Origin: an uncultured Clostridiaceae bacterium | Lineage (GTDB): Bacteria > Bacillota > Clostridia > Lachnospirales > Lachnospiraceae | Direction: 5' to 3' | NCBI GenBank assembly: GCA_958441075.1 | Contig: CAUCBQ010000071.1 | Span: forward strand, 1 to 10,314 | DNA: 10,314 nt | In this document: piece by piece, positions 6,401 to 10,314 of the stretch | How positions within the stretch are numbered: position 1 is the stretch's first letter | Layout of the letters: every line of letters starts with the position of its first letter | Program-made: the position numbers and the translations under genes | Notes under the pieces: generated by a model | What the model was told of the DNA's origin: nothing | What the model saw: the letters and a program-made list of their open reading frames with translations, nothing else | Database searches by the model: none

Positions 6401-6614
6401 GTGAATGGAAAAATCCAGTGGAATTTATAGTTTAAAAAGAAAATTTTTTCAATTAAGAAAAGTCCGTATTTGTTGAGGGGTTATAAGGACGTTGCCAACA
6501 GGTGTTCGAATCATCATACAAAGCGGCTTTTTATTTTCACAGATGGTTCCATTGTGTCAAATATGGGAGAACATTTCCGTAGAGCGTTCCCCATAAAAGA
6601 AAGGAGTACATAGT
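6401..6614 (+). promoter_or_regulatory. Long 5' leader of the PTS gene with alternative hairpins
   Basis: This stretch has no gene. Close to the start codon, ATGGGAGAAC (6563-6572) can pair with GTTCCCCAT (6586-6594), giving 9 bp with one bulged A. The same segment can pair less well with the upstream GTTCCAT (6546-6552), so the two hairpins exclude each other. The ribosome binding site AAGGAG (6601-6606) follows seven bases after the downstream hairpin. I could not identify a known riboswitch, and no GlcT/LicT-type antiterminator site with a terminator is obvious. The rest of the leader (6401-6540) is A/T-rich without a convincing fold. Confidence 0.4.
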
Positions 6615-8084
6615 ATGAAGTATTTACAAAAACTGGGTAAGGCCCTGATGCTTCCTGTAGCATGTCTGCCGATCTGTGGTATCCTGATGGGAATCGGATA
6701 CTATCTCTGCCCATCCACCATGCAGGGCGGCGAGGTTAACGGAATCCTTCAGCAGATTGGTTTCCTTCTGGTAAAGGCAGGCGGCGCTCTGATTGACAAT
6801 ATGGCGATTCTGTTTGTAATCGGTGTGGGCGTTGGATTATCTGAGGATCATGACGGTACGGGCGGACTTGCAGCCCTTGCTTCCTGGCTGATGATTACCT
6901 CTCTTTTATCTACAGGTGTGGTAACAACCCTGATGCCGTCTATTGCTGAGGATCAGCAGACAACTCTGGCATTCAGCAAAATTGCAAATCCCTTTATCGG
7001 TATTCTGTCAGGTGTGATCGGTTCCACCTGCTACAACAAGTTCAAGGGAACACAGCTTCCTGACTGGCTGTCATTCTTCAGCGGCAAGCGCTGTGTAACT
7101 ATTATTGCAGGCGTAGTGGCAATCATTACCTCTGTTATCCTGCTTTTCGTATGGCCGATTCTGTTCGGCGGTCTTGTTTCCATCGGAAATGCAATCGCAG
7201 GAATGGGCGCATTTGGCGCCGGTATTTATGCATTCTTAAACCGTCTGCTGATTCCAACCGGCCTGCATCACGCATTAAACAACGTATTCTGGTTTGATAC
7301 AATCGGTCTGGGCGATCTGTCCCATTTCTGGGCAGGCGAGACATCTGCAGACGTATCATGGAGCCTTGGTATGTATATGTCCGGCTTCTTCCCATGTATG
7401 ATGTTCGGTATCCCAGGCGCAGCTCTGGCTATGATCCAGACAGCAAAGACCAACAAGAGAAAGGTTGCTATCGGTCTGGTAGCTTCCGCAGCTGTCAGCG
7501 CATTTGTCTGCGGCGTTACAGAGCCATTTGAGTTCGGCTTCATGTTCCTGGCTCCCGGCCTGTATGTAGTTTACGCCCTGCTGTACGGAATTTTTACCAC
7601 AGTTACTACACTTCTTGGCTTCCGTGCAGGCTTCAGCTTCTCAGCAGGTGCAACTGACCTGTTCTTCTCCGCTTCCCTCCCGGCAGCTGAGAAGACATGG
7701 CTGATCCTTCCTCTGGGCGCTGCTGCATTTATCGTATTCTATGTAGTATTCCGTTTTGCTATTGTTAAGTTTGATTTAAAGACTCCGGGCCGTGAGGATG
7801 ATGATCTGGAGGCTGAGAAGTCTGCTGTTCTGGCAAACAACAATTATACCGAGGTTGCTTCCATTATTCTGGAAGGACTTGGCGGTAAGGAAAATGTAAC
7901 TTCTCTGGAGAACTGCATTACAAGACTGAGACTGGAGATTAAGGATCAGAGTGCAGTTGATGAGAAGAAAATCAAATCTGCCGGAATTTCCGGTGTAATC
8001 CGTCCGGGAAAGAACTCCATCCAGGTAATTGTGGGTACAAAGGTACAGTTCGTTGCGGATGAGATGAAGAAGATGTTAAAATAA
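6615..8084 (+). CDS. nagE: PTS EIIBC sugar transporter, N-acetylglucosamine/glucose family
   Basis: A 489-residue membrane protein that imports and phosphorylates a hexose using phosphate from EIIA. The EIIC domain spans about residues 1-385, with many hydrophobic segments, RLLIPTGLHHALNN, MSGFFPCMMFGIPGAALAM, the sugar-site signature GVTEPFEF (300-307) and AGFSFSAGATD. The linker DLKTPGRED begins at 387. The EIIB domain follows at about 410-489, with the phospho-cysteine C434 in NCITRLRLE. No EIIA domain is fused, so a separate EIIA is needed in trans. RLLIPTGLH, MSGFFPxMMFGxPGAALAM and AGFSFSAGA resemble E. coli NagE more than PtsG, so N-acetylglucosamine is my best guess; glucose or a related hexose remains possible. 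Start ATG 6615 has AAGGAG at 6601-6606. It is a single-gene unit with a strong promoter and terminator, and the codon use suggests high expression. EIIBC assignment is firm; substrate is about 60 percent. Confidence 0.93.
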   Translation: MKYLQKLGKALMLPVACLPICGILMGIGYYLCPSTMQGGEVNGILQQIGFLLVKAGGALIDNMAILFVIGVGVGLSEDHDGTGGLAALASWLMITSLLSTGVVTTLMPSIAEDQQTTLAFSKIANPFIGILSGVIGSTCYNKFKGTQLPDWLSFFSGKRCVTIIAGVVAIITSVILLFVWPILFGGLVSIGNAIAGMGAFGAGIYAFLNRLLIPTGLHHALNNVFWFDTIGLGDLSHFWAGETSADVSWSLGMYMSGFFPCMMFGIPGAALAMIQTAKTNKRKVAIGLVASAAVSAFVCGVTEPFEFGFMFLAPGLYVVYALLYGIFTTVTTLLGFRAGFSFSAGATDLFFSASLPAAEKTWLILPLGAAAFIVFYVVFRFAIVKFDLKTPGREDDDLEAEKSAVLANNNYTEVASIILEGLGGKENVTSLENCITRLRLEIKDQSAVDEKKIKSAGISGVIRPGKNSIQVIVGTKVQFVADEMKKMLK

Positions 8085-8112
8085 GAAAGCAGTTAATCTG
8101 ACCTTATAACAG

Positions 8113-8158
8113 GGAACAGGGCCATTTCTCCCATGGGAGTATGGCTCTGTTTCTTTTT
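8113..8158 (+). terminator. Intrinsic terminator of the PTS gene
   Basis: AACAGGGCCAT (8115-8125) pairs with ATGGCTCTGTT (8141-8151) over 11 bp with one G-U pair. An inner palindrome CTCCCATGGGAG (8128-8139) lengthens the hairpin. A TTTCTTTTT tract follows immediately. Confidence 0.92.
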
Positions 8159-8232
8159 GTGAAAAAGTCATCCAAAAACATGGATTCAGGGCGGGACTGC
8201 CGTTTTGTAATAGAATTGAAAGGTAAATTCTG

Positions 8233-8261
8233 TTGAAAGATAGCAAAAGCCCTGATACAAT
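8233..8261 (+). promoter_or_regulatory. Promoter of the cell-wall-binding repeat gene
   Basis: TTGAAA (8233-8238) and TACAAT (8256-8261) are separated by exactly 17 bases. Predicted transcription start is near 8268, leaving a 70-base 5' UTR. That UTR begins with the 12-base palindrome TGCCTTAAGGCA (8276-8287), a possible operator or small hairpin. Confidence 0.72.
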
Positions 8262-8337
8262 AGAAAGCAGATGAGTGCCTTAAGGCATACATTCCTTTTT
8301 ATATGGAAAGAAGGCTTTTAAGGAGAAAGAGGCGCGT

Positions 8338-8670
8338 ATGAAGAGAAAGATGAGGGCAATATGGATCACAGCGGCGCTGTTGTCTGTGGGTGCAGCCAAT
8401 ATGACAGCGCGGGCAGAGGGCTGGGCGGAAGCAGAGGGGAGCTGGGTCTATTATGACAGCAATGGAAATAAAGTTTACAATGAATGGAAAAAAGGAGCGG
8501 ACGGGCAGTGGCGCTATCTGGATGGAAACGGAACCATGGCTGTTAATTCCTGGGTGGACGGAGAATACTATGTAGACAGCAACGGCATCATGGTTACGGA
8601 AAAATGGCTTCACGTGCCGGAGAACGAAGGGGAAGACGAGTGGTATTATTTTTCTGTTTCCGGAAAATAG
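8338..8670 (+). CDS. Secreted cell-wall-binding repeat protein, N-terminal fragment ended by an in-frame amber codon
   Basis: 110 residues before TAG at 8668-8670. A typical signal peptide is present: basic MKRKMR, hydrophobic core AIWITAALLSVGA, and an A-x-A cleavage site (ARA, 24-26), so the mature protein begins near E27. It is followed by aromatic-rich repeats of the choline/glucan-binding type: WVYYDSNGNK, WRYLDGNGTM, YYVDSNGIM, EWYYFSVSGK. Repeats of this kind hold proteins on cell-wall choline, glucans or similar polymers. ATG 8338 has AAGGAG at 8320-8325 (12 bases away) and a closer AAGAGG at 8327-8332. The repeat pattern continues in the same frame directly after the stop, so this is the front of one larger gene spanning 8338-9708. 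Alone, it would be a short secreted protein of about 84 mature residues with three or four repeats. Ligand unknown. Confidence 0.8.
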   Translation: MKRKMRAIWITAALLSVGAANMTARAEGWAEAEGSWVYYDSNGNKVYNEWKKGADGQWRYLDGNGTMAVNSWVDGEYYVDSNGIMVTEKWLHVPENEGEDEWYYFSVSGK

Positions 8671-9708
8671 GTGGAGGATACCTGGAAGAAGATTTCGGAT
8701 AAATGGTATCATTTTGACAGCAACGGAGCTATGGAGCGGGGATGGATTCTGGATGACACCTATTATACCGGCGACGACGGTGTGATGCGCACAGGATGGC
8801 AGAAGCTGCTCCCTCCGGAGAAATATGACGAAGAGATTAATAAAGTAGTTCCCGGATACGATACAGGAAAAGTGGAGTATGGGGAGGATGGCTATTACTG
8901 GTTCTACTTTGGAACCAACGGCAAGAAATATGTTCCCAGTGATGATAATTCCGGAGATGATTACGGTACCCGCAAGATTGATGGTACCTATTACTGCTTT
9001 GACGAGGACGGCATTTTACAGATTGGATGGAAGGATGTCCGGGATGATGAGGACGGCGGCATTCAGGACTATATGTATTTTGGCTCTGACGGCAAAGCGC
9101 GGATTGGCTGGTACTCCATTGAACCGCCGGAGGATCTGGACGGGTATGACGGTGATGTGGAATGGTTTTATTTTTCCAATAATGGAAAGCCCAAGGCAGC
9201 AGATACAGACCGTTTATCTGCCCGGGATCTGACCCGTATTAATGGAAAAACATATCTGTTTAATGAAAAAGGGAATCCGGTGCATGGTCTGCGAAAGGTT
9301 TATACAGGCTCCGGAGATGATGACTGGACAGCCTACTATTTTGGAAGCAAGAGTCAGAGCTGTGTTCAGAAGGGAAAGATGAGCGTGGAGGAGGATGACG
9401 GATCTAAGACAGACTACTACTTCAGTGACAATGGACGCGGCTATACCGGAGTTCGGGACGGAAGGCTTTACTACAGGGGAAAGCTTCAGAAAGCCACAGA
9501 TGGTCAGAAATATGTCTGCTATCGGGTAGACGGCGGGAATTATGTGGTGAACGGTTCCGGAAAGCTTATGAAGGGAACTACGGTGAAGACCAGTGACGGA
9601 GTGAAATTTAAGACTACTGCATCGGGAACTTTAAGCACAGCGGATGATGATCCTGATATTGATTCTTATGTGACAGAGCCGGAAGAGCCTCTGTGTCTGG
9701 AGGATTGA
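8671..9708 (+). pseudogene. Downstream part of the same cell-wall-binding repeat gene, cut off by the amber stop
   Basis: 345 codons in the same frame as the signal-peptide-bearing fragment, beginning right after its TAG. The repeats run on: DKWYHFDSNGAMERGW, YYTGDDGVMRTGWQKL, YYWFYFGTNGKKY, YYCFDEDGILQIGWKD, YMYFGSDGKARIGWYS, WFYFSNNGKPK, AYYFGSKSQS, DYYFSDNGRG. The tail is less repetitive (residues 270-345) and ends in the acidic EPEEPLCLED, with no LPxTG anchor or catalytic domain. The GTG at 8671 is not a credible independent start: no Shine-Dalgarno lies before it and no signal peptide follows. One substitution (CAG or AAG or GAG to TAG) explains the break, and the reading frame has stayed open and repeat-like, so the mutation is recent, or the codon is read through, or it is a sequencing error. 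The intact product would be about 456 residues. Confidence 0.75.
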
Positions 9709-9733
9709 TTTTAAAAAGAAATACATTATTATA

Positions 9734-9805
9734 GAAGAAACTCCTTTTCTGACGGATCGGAAAGCCCGAAACAGGGCTGCAGATCTGCAGAAAGGGAGTT
9801 TTTTC
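9734..9805 (+). terminator. Strong intrinsic terminator after the repeat-protein gene
   Basis: GAAGAAACTCCTTTTCTG (9734-9751) pairs with CAGAAAGGGAGTTTTTTC (9788-9805), up to 18 bp with wobble pairs, with the T run 9799-9804 in the 3' arm. Inside lie a second stem AGCCC/GGGCT (around 9762-9778) and the perfect 14-base palindrome CTGCAGATCTGCAG (9777-9790). Confidence 0.9.
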
Positions 9806-9843
9806 GACAGAGAAAAAGATTTGAAAAAAATTCAAAAAAGTAC

Positions 9844-9872
9844 TTGCATTTCTGATAAACATATGCTATTCT
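9844..9872 (+). promoter_or_regulatory. Promoter of the S10 ribosomal-protein operon
   Basis: TTGCAT (9844-9849) and TATTCT (9867-9872) are separated by exactly 17 bases, downstream of an A-rich tract (9820-9840). Predicted transcription start is near 9879. No gene lies between here and rpsJ. Confidence 0.75.
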
Positions 9873-9878
9873 TGAAAA

Positions 9879-10109
9879 GCTGTGACATGATAGCAAAGAA
9901 GCGAGAGGTTGCTGCCCACCATAAGGCAGGTTTTCCGTGGAGCGAATGTCAAGTTAGGAAACTGGCGACAAGTCACTGTACCAATTAAAGAAACTGCAGC
10001 AAAAAGAGCAGAATCAGTGTGGGGTTCCGTGAGGACACACACGGAAACGTGTACAGTCACCGCTTGTCGTACTTGGTTTATAAAGTGCGAAAAGGAGGCG
10101 ACTTTTTTT
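9879..10109 (+). ncRNA. Structured leader RNA upstream of rpsJ, candidate ribosomal-protein autoregulatory element
   Basis: About 230 bases of leader without a gene. A long-range stem closes the middle part: CGACAAG (9966-9972) with CTTGTCG (10063-10069), and ACTGTAC (9975-9981) with GTACAGT (10051-10057). Inside sits a perfect 7-bp hairpin, TTCCGTG (10025-10031) with CACGGAA (10040-10046), loop AGGACACA. A 5' hairpin joins CTGCC (9912-9916) with GGCAG (9925-9929), which competes with a CCAC/GTGG pairing (9916-9919 and 9937-9940). S10 operons in gamma-proteobacteria carry an L4-binding leader; by analogy this may be a clostridial autoregulatory leader, but no effector can be deduced. There is no intrinsic terminator of normal strength before the start codon. 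Confidence 0.6.
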
Positions 10110-10314
10110 ATGGCAAGTCAAGTAATGAGAATCACATTAAAAGCTTATGATCATCAGTTAGTAGATCAGTCCGCTGGAAAAATCATCGAGACAGTAAAAA
10201 AGACAGGATCTCAGGTGAGCGGACCGGTGCCGTTACCAACTAAGAAAGAGGTTGTAACCATTCTGCGTGCGGTTCATAAGTACAAAGATTCCAGAGAGCA
10301 GTTCGAGCAGAGAA
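10110..10314 (+). CDS. rpsJ: 30S ribosomal protein S10, N-terminal part (runs off the window)
   Basis: The frame from ATG 10110 stays open to the right edge, giving 68 codons of a protein that is normally about 102-103 residues. The sequence MASQVMRITLKAYDHQLVD, followed by IIETVKKTGSQVSGPVPLPT, KKEVVTILRAVHKYKDSREQFE, is unmistakable bacterial S10, a small-subunit protein of the 30S head that also serves as NusE in transcription antitermination. The ribosome binding site is AAAAGGAGG at 10090-10098, with an 11-base spacer that contains seven T residues. S10 is normally the first gene of the large S10-spc ribosomal-protein operon, which agrees with the promoter and long leader found upstream. 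The stop lies outside the window. Confidence 0.97.
   Translation, partial: MASQVMRITLKAYDHQLVDQSAGKIIETVKKTGSQVSGPVPLPTKKEVVTILRAVHKYKDSREQFEQR

Noticed and set aside
6480..6545. GlcT/LicT-type RNA antiterminator site with terminator in the PTS leader
   Set aside because: No overlapping terminator hairpin with a T run and no convincing match to the RAT pattern; the short AAAG/CTTT hairpin near 6520-6530 is too weak.
7135..7543. Minus-strand open frames opposite the PTS gene
   Set aside because: These are shadows of a gene with strongly biased codons. Their composition is atypical and no start signal is present.
8671..8673. GTG directly after the amber codon as an independent gene start
   Set aside because: No Shine-Dalgarno precedes it, no signal peptide follows, and the repeats continue seamlessly from the upstream fragment.
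9738..9801. Terminator-region palindrome as a CRISPR repeat or recombination site
   Set aside because: There is only one copy, it sits inside a terminator with a T run, and no repeats or integrase genes are nearby.

Overview
The window looks like chromosomal DNA of a Firmicutes bacterium of class Clostridia, probably a Lachnospiraceae-type gut organism. This rests on the strong purine-rich ribosome binding sites (AGGAGG, AAGGAG), sigma-A type promoters with A/T-rich flanks, the GTG starts, and clear resemblance of several proteins to clostridial families. No insertion sequence, phage gene, CRISPR array, tRNA or rRNA was seen. The assignment is by pattern recognition only; no search was run.

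Left part (1-5048, all + strand): the end of an AraC-family regulator, closed by a strong intrinsic terminator (364-402). A tight three-gene sugar operon follows: a DUF4867 cupin-like protein (459-1094), an L-fucose/L-arabinose-isomerase-family enzyme with its three metal ligands intact (1118-2602), and a xylulokinase-like FGGY kinase (2616-4082). The likely route is aldose to ketose to ketose phosphate, with the upstream AraC protein as candidate regulator; the sugar cannot be read from sequence. A small leaderless subtilisin-family protease (4158-5048) comes next, without a visible terminator between it and the kinase.

Middle (5049-6614): between the protease and a convergent minus-strand SAM-dependent methyltransferase (5290-6150) lies a roughly 180-nt nested imperfect palindrome (5071-5248). 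Its core hairpin is a good minus-strand terminator. The gap after the methyltransferase carries two divergent promoters, one for the methyltransferase (minus) and one for the PTS gene (plus), followed by a roughly 214-nt PTS leader.

Right part (6615-10314, + strand): a PTS EIIBC transporter of the glucose/N-acetylglucosamine family (6615-8084) with its own terminator; a secreted protein of cell-wall/choline-binding type repeats (8338-9708) broken by one in-frame amber codon at 8668-8670; a strong terminator; then a promoter, a structured leader of about 230 nt, and the first 68 codons of rpsJ (ribosomal protein S10, 10110 to the window end), the start of the S10 ribosomal-protein operon.

The best candidates for something new are the palindromic element at 5071-5248, the DUF4867/isomerase/kinase operon of unknown substrate, the amber-interrupted repeat protein, and the long rpsJ leader.
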